This document shows positions 9,746 through 18,106 of a stretch of 58,761 bases of DNA, piece by piece; the first letter of the stretch is position 1, and every line of letters begins with the position of its first letter. This DNA comes from Lachnospiraceae bacterium (GTDB lineage Bacteria > Bacillota > Clostridia > Lachnospirales > Lachnospiraceae). The position numbers and the translations under genes were made by a program. The stretch covers positions 1 to 58,761 of the forward strand of contig JAIDPF010000027.1 in assembly GCA_029062895.1 (NCBI GenBank), in the 5' to 3' direction. The notes below the pieces were generated by a model. It was given only the letters and a program-made list of their open reading frames with translations. It was not told the DNA's origin and did no database searches.

Positions 9746-10159
9746 TTAAACGTCATTGTTTACCTTCTCCTTAAAATCAAGCCATTTTCCACAATATTCA
9801 CGCTCCATAAATTTATCTATTTTTATCCAGTTCGGCATATCGTGAAGCTGATAAATTTTTTCAAACAATTCATTATTATATTTGTCAGTACAAATATAAT
9901 CCTTTCTCATACCTTGTGCAACAGAAAAATTACCGTCTGCAATCAAATCAAGCAATGCGCGTATGTGATTTGCCGCATTATAACATTCTGTATGCTCAGG
10001 AATTTTTTTATTAGTTTCTATGCCGTAATCTCCCCATATGCTTCCTGTGCTTTCTTTAAGATCAAGCTTTTCCCATTGAATAGCTGATTGATGCCAATCG
10101 CCGCAAGTGTCAAGATTACAATTCAAATTAAGTGCGTGTATTCCCGAAATATATTTCAT
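9746..10159 (-). CDS. Small protein of unknown function coupled to the diguanylate cyclase
   Basis: 137 aa, cytoplasmic, no signal peptide or membrane helix. I do not recognise a domain with certainty. Notable are the opening MKYISGIHALN, a cluster CNLDTCGDWHQSAIQWE with two Cys, His and Trp, and a C-terminal half rich in Trp, Lys and Asp. The start codon overlaps the stop of the GGDEF gene in an ATGA-type junction, so translation is probably coupled. It is more A+T-rich than its operon neighbours, which may point to separate acquisition. It could be an accessory protein picked up from elsewhere rather than a partner of the cyclase. Confidence 0.65.
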   Translation of the reverse strand: MKYISGIHALNLNCNLDTCGDWHQSAIQWEKLDLKESTGSIWGDYGIETNKKIPEHTECYNAANHIRALLDLIADGNFSVAQGMRKDYICTDKYNNELFEKIYQLHDMPNWIKIDKFMEREYCGKWLDFKEKVNNDV

Positions 10160-11757
10160 ACATTTGAACCACTTCCGCTTTCCGATGTCTTCTTTTCTTC
10201 TGCCTCTTTCTTTTCCTCTGATGCTTCCTTTTCTTCCCCGTCTTCCTCAATTTCTCTAAAGAATCTTTCTGCCATATTACGGACGATCTCTTCTACCATC
10301 CGGTTCAGTTCCATTGGATCTTTTTCTTCCGTCTCCCTGTCCATCAGCTGCAATTCCAAAGCCTCTGCAACATCTTCCGTCTCAAACTGATACAGATTCT
10401 TTGACATTTCCGACAGATCATACTCAGCCTGCGAAAGTATCTCCCTAATGTTTTCCATATCATACATGTCGAGTGCCCCAGCATCTTCGTCCATATTGGT
10501 AACGATCCGGTTTCTTCCATGTTCCTTTCCATAATACAGCCTGTCATCCGCCATACGGATCAGTTCTTCATGATCATCCGACAAGCGACCATCAACAAGC
10601 CCCATTGTCATCGTCACCCTGACCTCCTGTCCCTGACAGGGAATCGCAATACTTCGGATATTTTGAAGCATCTGCGTCAGCGTTTCCAGTACCTCTTTCC
10701 GGTCAAGTCCTTCCAAGACAATTAAAAACTCCTCACCGCCCCAGCGGCAGGCAAAGCCCTTACCTACAACCGCCCTTTTTAGCTGCTCCGCCACTCGTAT
10801 CAGCACGGAATCCCCGGCCTCATGCCCGAAGGTATCATTGACCTTTTTAAAATAATCAATATCCCCCATCGCCACCGCATACGACAGACCGCTACGAGCA
10901 GCCTGCGACTGGATCTTTTTTAATTTTGCCGTACCGTACCGTCTGTTATATAATGTCGTCAGCGAATCTCTCTCTACCAAAATACGGACTGCCTTCTGCA
11001 TTGCAACCACGGATCTTCCGGCGTCACCGATCTCATCTTCTCTCTTTAAGATTCTGCTATTCATCAGATGATTTAGCTCACCCCGCGTCATACGCTGCAA
11101 AAAATCGCGGATATGTTGGATCCCGTCTACCAGTCCCTTCGTATAATTAACGCTAATATATCCTGCTAAAACCATACAGCACAATATGATCAACCAGATA
11201 GGTTCCAATGTCTTCAGTACTGCCTCTGAAATCTGATCCGACTGCCTTGCCACCCCTATCATACCGATCAAAGTACCATCGGAATGCATCATCGGCACAT
11301 AACAGGCATAATATTCCACACCATCGATCTCTACATTATAATACTGGATCTGGAGGTCTCTCTCTATCGCGCGATAAATAACGCTGTTTACTCCCGTAGC
11401 TACATACCGCTCGCCTTCCGCATCCTTTAACGTCGTTAGGATCCTTGCATCCTTATAAAATAAAGTAATCTCTACACCCGCTTCTGCAGAGAGCCGGTCA
11501 ATGATTTCAAAATCACCGGTCAGTTCCTGTTCTCCTTTATATAGAGAAAACTGCCCGTCTCCTATCAGCACATAATCCCCTTCGTACAGTTCGTCATAAA
11601 CTGCCATCACAGAAGATGCCGTCATACTTAACATAGGCTTCATCTGTTCATACAGCATTTTTTCATAACGATTGCTTGCAAATAGCGCAATAACGATTCC
11701 CATTAGCATAATCGGAACAACGGTTCTGATCAGCACTGCCTTTTGTAATTTCCCCAT
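10156..11757 (-). CDS. Membrane diguanylate cyclase (extracellular sensor-HAMP-GGDEF)
   Basis: 533 aa. A membrane span at residues 8-27 is followed by an extracellular sensor (about 28-185) of single-Cache type with the late AxVPMMHSDGTLIGMIGVAR strand pattern, a second span at 186-204, a HAMP-like linker and a GGDEF domain (262-425). The signature is GGEEF at 340-344, a functional variant that makes c-di-GMP from two GTP. The RxxD inhibitory site that usually precedes it by five residues is absent (VGKG instead), so product inhibition is unlikely. The C-terminal 100 residues are acidic and Lys/Glu-rich, probably coiled coil. It follows the ClpX-like gene 11767-13332 after 9 bp. Confidence 0.93.
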   Translation of the reverse strand: MGKLQKAVLIRTVVPIMLMGIVIALFASNRYEKMLYEQMKPMLSMTASSVMAVYDELYEGDYVLIGDGQFSLYKGEQELTGDFEIIDRLSAEAGVEITLFYKDARILTTLKDAEGERYVATGVNSVIYRAIERDLQIQYYNVEIDGVEYYACYVPMMHSDGTLIGMIGVARQSDQISEAVLKTLEPIWLIILCCMVLAGYISVNYTKGLVDGIQHIRDFLQRMTRGELNHLMNSRILKREDEIGDAGRSVVAMQKAVRILVERDSLTTLYNRRYGTAKLKKIQSQAARSGLSYAVAMGDIDYFKKVNDTFGHEAGDSVLIRVAEQLKRAVVGKGFACRWGGEEFLIVLEGLDRKEVLETLTQMLQNIRSIAIPCQGQEVRVTMTMGLVDGRLSDDHEELIRMADDRLYYGKEHGRNRIVTNMDEDAGALDMYDMENIREILSQAEYDLSEMSKNLYQFETEDVAEALELQLMDRETEEKDPMELNRMVEEIVRNMAERFFREIEEDGEEKEASEEKKEAEEKKTSESGSGSNV

Positions 11758-11766
11758 CTTTTGCTT

Positions 11767-13332
11767 CTACCTCTCTATCGTATACTCCGGCGCCTCCTCC
11801 AGTGCCGCTGCGGCACCGGTGATCGTTACCTGCCTGACGCCATCCATCCCCGGTACTTCAAATAACGCATCCTCTAAAATCTCATGGATAACAGCATTTA
11901 ATCCTCTGGCCCCGATACTGAGTTTAGAGACCTTATCTACAATAACGTCGATGGCTTCCTCCGTAAATTCCAACCGAATATGATTCTCATGATCAAATTC
12001 CCTCTGGTATCTGGCAATGATGCTGTCCTCCGGTTCCGTCAAAACTTTTTTCATCATTTCCCTATTCAGTCCATGCAATACCGAGACCGCCCCCAGACGT
12101 CCGGCAAGCTCCGGTTTCATCCCATACTCCATCAAATGCTTCACTTTAATATTATCTTCACTAACCTCAATTCCCGACTGGTCAATCAGGCTACTGTGAA
12201 ATCCCAGACTTCCTTCCTTCTGAAGATCTTTTCTGACAATCTTTTCCAGTCCCTCAAATGCGCCTGCACATATAAACAAAATATTCCGTGTATCCATCCG
12301 AAGTACGGTGTCATTTCCAGAACCATTCATATAAGGGACATCTATCATCGTACCTTCCATCATTCCGAGCATCTGCCCCTGAAGTTCCTGATTAATATCC
12401 ATCCCCATACTTTTATTTCTAACCGGTATCATCTTATCAAATTCATCAAAAAAAACGATTCCATGCTCTGCCGCCTCCATGCTCTTATCGGCCTTCAGAT
12501 ACAGATTCAGCAACGCTTCTTCTTTATTTCTCCCTCTCCATGGGGTTGCAACAATACCGCTGAAATCGGAAATAACAACAGGAACATTAACCAACTCCTC
12601 TATCCTGCGGATCAGTTCCGTCTTACCACAGCCGGTAGGTCCAATCAATATGACATTGGATTTCACCAGATCTTCCTCCGGATGCAGTATCCTCTGATAA
12701 TGATTATAGACCGCTGCACTGATACTGATCTTCGCAGCATCCTGTCCGACCACATAACGATCAAGATATGCTTTGATCCGGTTCGGAGTATATTCCTGCA
12801 GAAATTTGCTGCATTTTTTAATAAAACGAGGATCTTTCTCCCTTACGCCTCTTGTTTCCCTCCGTTTCATTTCCAGTCTCTTTCGTCCGTCTTTAAAAAA
12901 CTGGATCTTATTGACCGCTATCTCCCCAAGCTGCAGATACCTTTTTTCCTCATCAGTTTCCTGCTCGACTGCCCATTCCAAAAAATCAAAACATTCATCA
13001 ATATCCTCATTGGAGACAACCTTTTCCAGTCTGGTGCCATTAACCAACAGCAGATCATCCGCATATTCCTCGGCTTCCCGATTTAATATCGCCCAAAAAG
13101 GAGCCTGTCTGTTTCCGTCTTCATAGGATGCTCCCAAGAGCTTCATCACGCTTTCCAATACCTGTTCATCCTTATCCCGCGATACAAATATATAGTGGAT
13201 CACCACAGACAGATAGGCATAAATCACCATACTATTGGTAAACGGTTGAATTTGCTTCTGATATAACACCATGGATCTTTTCAAATACAGATCATATGTC
13301 TTATCATTACATTTTTCAAAAAGCTTCCTCAT
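11767..13332 (-). CDS. Divergent ClpX-like AAA+ ATPase, second of a pair
   Basis: 521 aa. The N-terminal 185 residues are helical and unlike any domain I recognise; there is no zinc finger. The AAA+ core is ClpX-type: YLDRYVVGQDAAK, Walker A GPTGCGKT (231-238), Walker B GIVFFDEFDK (291-300), EGTMIDVPY, NILFICAGAFEGLE, LGF (376-378) at the ClpP-docking loop position, ELAGRLG box and sensor II GARGLN. The pore-1 position, GYVG in ClpX, reads WRGR (265-268). Start: ATG at 13332 lies 6 nt after AGGAG and overlaps the upstream gene's end by 17 bp, indicating coupling. Role as an unfoldase, perhaps with ClpP, is inferred. Confidence 0.85.
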   Translation of the reverse strand: MRKLFEKCNDKTYDLYLKRSMVLYQKQIQPFTNSMVIYAYLSVVIHYIFVSRDKDEQVLESVMKLLGASYEDGNRQAPFWAILNREAEEYADDLLLVNGTRLEKVVSNEDIDECFDFLEWAVEQETDEEKRYLQLGEIAVNKIQFFKDGRKRLEMKRRETRGVREKDPRFIKKCSKFLQEYTPNRIKAYLDRYVVGQDAAKISISAAVYNHYQRILHPEEDLVKSNVILIGPTGCGKTELIRRIEELVNVPVVISDFSGIVATPWRGRNKEEALLNLYLKADKSMEAAEHGIVFFDEFDKMIPVRNKSMGMDINQELQGQMLGMMEGTMIDVPYMNGSGNDTVLRMDTRNILFICAGAFEGLEKIVRKDLQKEGSLGFHSSLIDQSGIEVSEDNIKVKHLMEYGMKPELAGRLGAVSVLHGLNREMMKKVLTEPEDSIIARYQREFDHENHIRLEFTEEAIDVIVDKVSKLSIGARGLNAVIHEILEDALFEVPGMDGVRQVTITGAAAALEEAPEYTIER

Positions 13333-14779
13333 CCCACTCTCCTGCTTTCCAATCTGCCGCGTCTTTTGCCATACAAAAAACCGGATCTTTTTCTCCTGAT
13401 ACAACTTCCCCTGTGATCGTAATACTGCTGACTCCTTTTAATCCCGGTGCTTCATACAAACATTGTCTGACAGCCCGCCTTACGATCTGATGTAGCGCCC
13501 TTGCCCCTGTCTCCTCCGCAATCGCTATATCCGCAATCTTTTCCAACGCTTCTTCCGTAAATACCAAATCCGCTCCACAGGCAAGCCGGATCTCTCTGGC
13601 ATACCGTTCAATCAGATTATCTTTGGGAACCGTCAATATCCTGATCATATCCTCTCTTTTTAATGGATTTAATACAGCAATCTCGCTGATCCTTCCCGCC
13701 AGCTCCCGTTTCATACCATATTTCATCAATACTTCATGAGTAATATTATTCCTACTGAAACCTACATCTATCTCGCTCATCAAAGGATTGTTAAATCCTA
13801 TAAATCCTGACTGCTGCTCCTCTTTCACCTTGCTCTCACGGACACATTCCTCAATTCCCTGAAACGCGCCGGCAAGTATAAATAAAATATGAGAAGTATT
13901 CATTGTAAAAACCCTGCCATTGACTTTCAGTTCCACATCGCTTCCCTCTAACATAGTAAGCAGCTGGGACTGGACGTCATCATGGACATTGATGCCCCGT
14001 TCGGAAAATACGGGCTGCAGCACCTTATCAAATTCATCCATAAATATAATACCATGCTCCGCCTGCGCCTTTTTCCTTCCGGACTTTTCCCACAAGGAGA
14101 TCAGCAGATCCTCTTTATGTCTTCCACGATACTGCGACGCCCCCAAAGAAGAAACATCCGTGCAGATGACCGGATACTCCGTGACCTCCTGAATCCTTCT
14201 CATAATCTCCGTTTTTCCACAGCCGCTTGGTCCAATCAGCAATACCACATTGGCGGCAAATTTTTCTCCCGGATGTTTTACCATCTTATCATGACGGTAT
14301 ACCGCTACCGCCACCGCCTTTTTGGCAGCCTCCTGACCAATCACATACTGGTCTACATACCGCTTTAATGTTCCGGGTGTCAGCCTTTCTGCCGTTTTCT
14401 TTTCCTTCTCACCGGAAAAATAGGTTTTTTTCAGCCAGCGCACCCGTCCTAAGGTTATCACCTCTGTTTTATTGTTACAGCTCAGCAAAGCACACCTTAG
14501 CAGATCCGCCTCCAGAAAATCCAAAATAAACTCTGCCCGCGCAGCAAAGATTCGGCGGTCATACATCAAATCCTCCTCCAGTTTATCCAGTATATGCATC
14601 AGACCGCGTTCTTCAGGAGCAATACGACGATCCTCCAAAACACGCTGATACAAAATGGTAAGGTAAGCTACGCTTTCCGCATCTTTGGCATTAATATCTT
14701 CACAAACGATAGCAAGTCGTTTGATAATGTATTCCGTAATATCCTTAGCAGATCTTTCCAATCGAAAAATATGGATCAT
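13316..14779 (-). CDS. Divergent ClpX-like AAA+ ATPase, first of a pair
   Basis: 487 aa. A helical N-terminal region (1-130) replaces the ClpX zinc finger. The AAA+ core shows YVDQYVIGQEAAKK, Walker A GPSGCGKT (183-190), Walker B IIFMDEFDK (244-252), LTMLEGSDVE, FILAGAFQGIEE, IGF (327-329, the ClpP-docking tripeptide of ClpX) and sensor II ETGARAL (423-429). The pore-1 position reads YRGR (217-220) in place of GYVG. The helical N-terminus has the same general form as that of the following paralogue, so the pair probably arose by duplication and may form a mixed ring. ATG at 14779 has GGAGG 6 nt upstream. A 14-bp perfect hairpin precedes it. Confidence 0.87.
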   Translation of the reverse strand: MIHIFRLERSAKDITEYIIKRLAIVCEDINAKDAESVAYLTILYQRVLEDRRIAPEERGLMHILDKLEEDLMYDRRIFAARAEFILDFLEADLLRCALLSCNNKTEVITLGRVRWLKKTYFSGEKEKKTAERLTPGTLKRYVDQYVIGQEAAKKAVAVAVYRHDKMVKHPGEKFAANVVLLIGPSGCGKTEIMRRIQEVTEYPVICTDVSSLGASQYRGRHKEDLLISLWEKSGRKKAQAEHGIIFMDEFDKVLQPVFSERGINVHDDVQSQLLTMLEGSDVELKVNGRVFTMNTSHILFILAGAFQGIEECVRESKVKEEQQSGFIGFNNPLMSEIDVGFSRNNITHEVLMKYGMKRELAGRISEIAVLNPLKREDMIRILTVPKDNLIERYAREIRLACGADLVFTEEALEKIADIAIAEETGARALHQIVRRAVRQCLYEAPGLKGVSSITITGEVVSGEKDPVFCMAKDAADWKAGEWDEEAF

Positions 14780-14796
14780 ATTCAGCCTCCATAATT

Positions 14797-14841
14797 CGTG
14801 AGAAGAAGTTTCACACTACACATTTAGAACTTCTTCTCACG
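14797..14841 (-). promoter_or_regulatory. Perfect 14-bp hairpin in the leader of the ClpX-like genes
   Basis: CGTGAGAAGAAGTT at 14797-14810 is exactly complementary to 14828-14841, with a 17-nt loop. On the minus strand it lies after the surface-protein stop and before the GGAGG of the first ClpX-like gene. No U-run follows, so it is not a standard terminator. It may be an RNA processing or stability element, or a protein-binding site. Confidence 0.6.
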
Positions 14842-14891
14842 CTAATTCTCCTACGCATACATTTTACATTTTTTCTTTCTGCTCCGCAAGC

Positions 14892-16883
14892 CTATTCTAT
14901 ATAGAAACCAATATCCGGTCTGATTACTTCTGAAATCTCTCTTCCCCGACAGTGAATAATAATATCCAGATTGGCATGCTTTACGGCAAACTGTTTCCTA
15001 AATACAATCTCATACCTTCCTGTCTCTCCTTTCTCCAACATCCGGTCTTTGATATGGGTATGAAATGCATTTTCTCCATGCAGAATCAATACAGCCCCCA
15101 GACGGCGCTTACTTCCATCAGCACGGACAGAATAGAGTTCTGCAAGAGAAGCCTTGGCAATAATCATCCAGGCAATTAAATATGCCAGTCCTAAAGTACT
15201 TGCCGTAATACCGGTCACTTCAATGACTCTGACAGCCGCGGAACTGTTCCAAAGCATCCCCGTCTCCGTCGTTCCTTTGGGTGCCATATTTTCTGATATC
15301 CGATGGGAAACCGTCTCCTGTGCCACAATACTCTCATCTGCACCCACATCAAACGCGCTGCTGTCTTGATTCGAAGATATGCTGACATCAAACGGTTGCC
15401 CATCCCCATCTTCATGTTCTTCGTCACTTCCGTCATAGTTGACTTTGTCTGCACCTCTGCCAGCGCGCTCCTGTCCGGAGTCAGATCTCTCGTCTGGAGA
15501 TTCGTTACCTGTAATATCATTACCCGATATATTATTTCCTGATATGTTATTATTTGATATGTTATTGCTTAATGTATTATTACTTGATGTGTTATTACTT
15601 GATGTGTTATTATCCAGATCGGAATTGTCTGATACGTGACCAGATAATGCCGGTACCATTCCATCATCTTCCCTCTCTCCGTCTCCATGAGCTCCTTGAT
15701 TTCCTTGATCAGATGAAGCTTCCGGTTTCTTATGATAAACAGCCTCTAAGATAATATTGCCTTCCTCATCCCAGTGCCAGACACCCGTGGCATTGCCGTC
15801 CGAATCAAAAACCTGTTCATCACCCAGATAATATCCATCGAAAATGTATCCATTCCTTTGCTCCGCGTCAATTTCGACCGGACCGTACTCTTTCCCATAA
15901 GTTACATGAAGTTCATAATCCCCTTTTCCATCCCCATCTTTATCTTCTCCGTAATATACGCTATAAGATCTGGCTTCCCATTTTGCTGTAAGGGCCTCTT
16001 TCAATGCACTGCCCGTAAGCGTTATGGATTCGTCAGGATTACCCTTCTCATCATACCATGCCTTGGCATTCCCATTTTCTTCATCGCTTTCTCCTTCTTC
16101 CGTAAAACCAACATAGTATCCCTTAAAATCATATCCTTCCTTTACCGGGATCTCAATATTTGGTAAGGGATCACCATAGAATACTTCTATTTCGTCAAGC
16201 ACCTTATTCCCACTCTGAAAGACCAGTAAAATCGGATTGGAAATCTCCACATAATCAATCGTTTCCGTATGGTAAACCCCTGTTTTTGTGTCTCGCCAGT
16301 TAAGCGTGGCACAATATACACCATTCTGCGATATCGTCACCCGTTCTCCTTCAATCACGCTCCGATCAGGATATTTCCAGCAAAACGATACATCGGATAC
16401 GCCCGTTCCCTCACTAGTAACGCTGGCAACCAATTCTGCCGGTGCAGATCCTTCAGAAGATTTTTCCCCCACATCTCCAATCCCAGATAATACTTTTGTA
16501 ACCGTAAATGTGCCAGCTACAGTCTGATCGCAGCTCCTATAGTTTATATACTCGCCATCATGCGCACCTGTATGCTCCTGATAATTCCATCCGCTATGTA
16601 TCGTTGACAGTACCACTCCATTGCTGGTTATCGTACTGTATTGATTGGAACATATATATACGGTAGTTCCCACATACTCTTCAAAATAACTATGCCATAT
16701 GCCGCCGCACGGAACCCATTTCTGACTCCAGCAGTCAGTCTGTGTGTGTTCATGGTACAATGTTACAGAAACAGACTCCTCTGACTGTACCAGTTCACCC
16801 GCATGAACGGACATCGTACATTGTAGAACAATAAGACTCAATGCAAGTAGTGTTTGATAAAATTTTCTTTTTGCTGTTTTCAT
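14892..16883 (-). CDS. Surface protein with InlB-type repeats, one C-terminal membrane span and a cytoplasmic tail
   Basis: 663 aa. A signal peptide (KRKFYQTLLALSLIVLQC, cleavage after VHA) leads to a Cys/Trp-containing secreted region, a probable Ig-like region, then two InlB/Listeria-Bacteroides B-repeats (EGYDFKGYYVG... and NGYIFDGYYLGDE...). A Asn/Ser-rich linker of NNTSSNN-type repeats follows, then a single membrane span at about 557-577 and a basic, strand-rich cytoplasmic tail of about 85 residues. There is no LPXTG signal. Start: ATG at 16883 is 9 nt after GGAGG; the ATG three codons earlier touches that site. It lies directly upstream of the two ClpX-like genes and could act as their sensor, which is inference. 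Confidence 0.8.
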   Translation of the reverse strand: MKTAKRKFYQTLLALSLIVLQCTMSVHAGELVQSEESVSVTLYHEHTQTDCWSQKWVPCGGIWHSYFEEYVGTTVYICSNQYSTITSNGVVLSTIHSGWNYQEHTGAHDGEYINYRSCDQTVAGTFTVTKVLSGIGDVGEKSSEGSAPAELVASVTSEGTGVSDVSFCWKYPDRSVIEGERVTISQNGVYCATLNWRDTKTGVYHTETIDYVEISNPILLVFQSGNKVLDEIEVFYGDPLPNIEIPVKEGYDFKGYYVGFTEEGESDEENGNAKAWYDEKGNPDESITLTGSALKEALTAKWEARSYSVYYGEDKDGDGKGDYELHVTYGKEYGPVEIDAEQRNGYIFDGYYLGDEQVFDSDGNATGVWHWDEEGNIILEAVYHKKPEASSDQGNQGAHGDGEREDDGMVPALSGHVSDNSDLDNNTSSNNTSSNNTLSNNISNNNISGNNISGNDITGNESPDERSDSGQERAGRGADKVNYDGSDEEHEDGDGQPFDVSISSNQDSSAFDVGADESIVAQETVSHRISENMAPKGTTETGMLWNSSAAVRVIEVTGITASTLGLAYLIAWMIIAKASLAELYSVRADGSKRRLGAVLILHGENAFHTHIKDRMLEKGETGRYEIVFRKQFAVKHANLDIIIHCRGREISEVIRPDIGFYIE

Positions 16884-16977
16884 GACCTTCATCCTCCTTC
16901 ATAATAATACAGAGGGTAACGTCATATACAGATTTCCCGACTAAATATAATGTATGATCTTAAGATGTGTAAGTGAA

Positions 16978-17006
16978 ACTATAACACATTATTTTTTTAA
17001 TGTCTA
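16978..17006 (-). promoter_or_regulatory. Probable sigma-A promoter for the surface protein / ClpX-like unit
   Basis: On the minus strand: -35 TAGACA (17001-17006), 17-bp spacer, -10 TATAGT (16978-16983) with an upstream TG, giving an extended -10. Transcription would begin near 16971 and run into the surface-protein gene. Confidence 0.6.
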
Positions 17007-17007
17007 G

Positions 17008-17036
17008 TAGATTCTTTCTTTTTTTTTTGTTATACT
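17008..17036 (+). promoter_or_regulatory. Probable promoter of the carbamate-kinase-like gene
   Basis: -35 TAGATT (17008-17013), 17-bp spacer, -10 TATACT (17031-17036) preceded by TGT (extended -10). The predicted start near 17043 places the 5' end of the RNA exactly at the first strand of the structured leader. It lies back to back with the minus-strand promoter 16978-17006. Confidence 0.55.
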
Positions 17037-17042
17037 GTTCAC

Positions 17043-17155
17043 AGTAAATGCCTGTGCCTTTTCTGGCGTCGAGGCAGAAATGAAAATAATGTGCCCGCGG
17101 CATAGCACTAAAGTGCATTAAGATTCGCAGGTTACGGAAAGGCATGGTTACTAAT
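17043..17155 (+). promoter_or_regulatory. Structured leader RNA, candidate cis-regulatory element (copy 1)
   Basis: The 5' strand ATGCCT (17048-17053) can pair either with AGGCA (17072-17076), forming a local hairpin with an inner GCC/GGC stem, or with AGGCAT (17140-17145), which includes the first ATG at 17144; flanking GTAA/TTAC extends the second pairing. A hairpin from 17093 to 17131 (CCCGCG with CGCAGG, one mismatch) encloses GCACTAAAGTGC. The 3' core from GCAGG to the second ATG and the following A-run recurs before the gene at 34383-34688 with only four differences in about 39 nt. I cannot match it to a known riboswitch class. Confidence 0.6.
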
Positions 17156-18094
17156 ATGAAAAAAAAGAACGTCGTCGTTTCACTCGGTCATGAAGCTCTC
17201 GGCTATACGATCTTAGAACAACAGGGCGCTGTCAAAAAAACGGCAAAGGTACTCGCCGATCTGATAGAACAGGATTATCATCTGACCATCACTCATTCCA
17301 ATGGCCGTCAGGTCAGTATGATCCATAAAGCTATGACAGAGCTTAGAAGAGTCTATACTGATTATACGCCCGCGCCTATGTGCGTCTGCTCCGCAATGAG
17401 TCAGGGGTACATCGGCTATGACATCCAGAATACACTTCGTTCTGAATTATTATGCAGAGGCATTGCGAAACCGATCGCTACCATCCTGACACAGGTAACA
17501 GTGGATCCCTATGACGATGCATTTTATGAGCCGAAAAAGGTCATCGGTATCTATATGTCCAAAGAGGACGCTGAACTGGAGATAAAAAAGGGAAACTATG
17601 TCCAGGAATCACCAGGCAAAGGATACCGTCGTGTGGTAGCTGCTCCAAAGCCTATCGGCATCGTCGAGCTGGATACGATACGCACACTGGTTGATGCCGG
17701 TCAGATTGTCATTGCCTGTGGAGGCGGCGGTATCCCTGTCATCGAACAGAACCATATCTTAAAAGGCGCGTCCGCAGTCATCGAAAAAGACAGCATCGCT
17801 GGAAAACTGGCCGCCGATCTCTCCTCAGACCAACTGATCATATTGACCTCCGTAGAATGTGTCTATCGTGATTTTGAAACAGCAGCGCAAACACCGATCC
17901 GCCATATGACCGTCTGCGAAGCCAAGGAATTGATCGAGACAGGTCAGTTTGGTCTGACCAATATGCAGCCAAAGATCGAAGCTGCCATCACTTATCTGGA
18001 AGCAGTTCCGGAAGGAAGCGTATTGATCACTTCCTTAGACCGGGTTCAGGATGCGCTGAAAGAAAATGCGGGAACCCTGATCACCTTGAAATAA
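17144..18094 (+). CDS. Divergent carbamate-kinase-like enzyme
   Basis: Amino-acid-kinase-fold protein of the carbamate kinase (ArcC) family, 316 aa, which normally makes ATP and carbamate from carbamoyl phosphate. Conserved here: CSAMSQGYIGYDIQ, KKVIGIYMS, IACGGGGIPVI, SAVIEKDSIAGKLA and ILTSVECVY. Changed here: the N-terminal phosphate loop GGNA reads GHEA, and the GNGPQVG loop reads SNGRQVS. The fold is clear, but the substrate may differ. No arginine deiminase or ornithine carbamoyltransferase gene is near. Two starts are possible, ATG 17144 inside the leader stem and ATG 17156 (MKKKNVVVSLG); the conserved leader makes 17156 quite possible. Confidence 0.85.
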   Translation: MVTNMKKKNVVVSLGHEALGYTILEQQGAVKKTAKVLADLIEQDYHLTITHSNGRQVSMIHKAMTELRRVYTDYTPAPMCVCSAMSQGYIGYDIQNTLRSELLCRGIAKPIATILTQVTVDPYDDAFYEPKKVIGIYMSKEDAELEIKKGNYVQESPGKGYRRVVAAPKPIGIVELDTIRTLVDAGQIVIACGGGGIPVIEQNHILKGASAVIEKDSIAGKLAADLSSDQLIILTSVECVYRDFETAAQTPIRHMTVCEAKELIETGQFGLTNMQPKIEAAITYLEAVPEGSVLITSLDRVQDALKENAGTLITLK

Positions 18095-18106
18095 TCACCT
18101 TTTTTA

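Noticed and set aside
17043-17155. Known riboswitch classes (c-di-GMP-I/II, TPP, cobalamin, SAM, guanidine, fluoride, glutamine)
   Set aside because: None of the conserved core strings of these classes could be found in the leader by eye.
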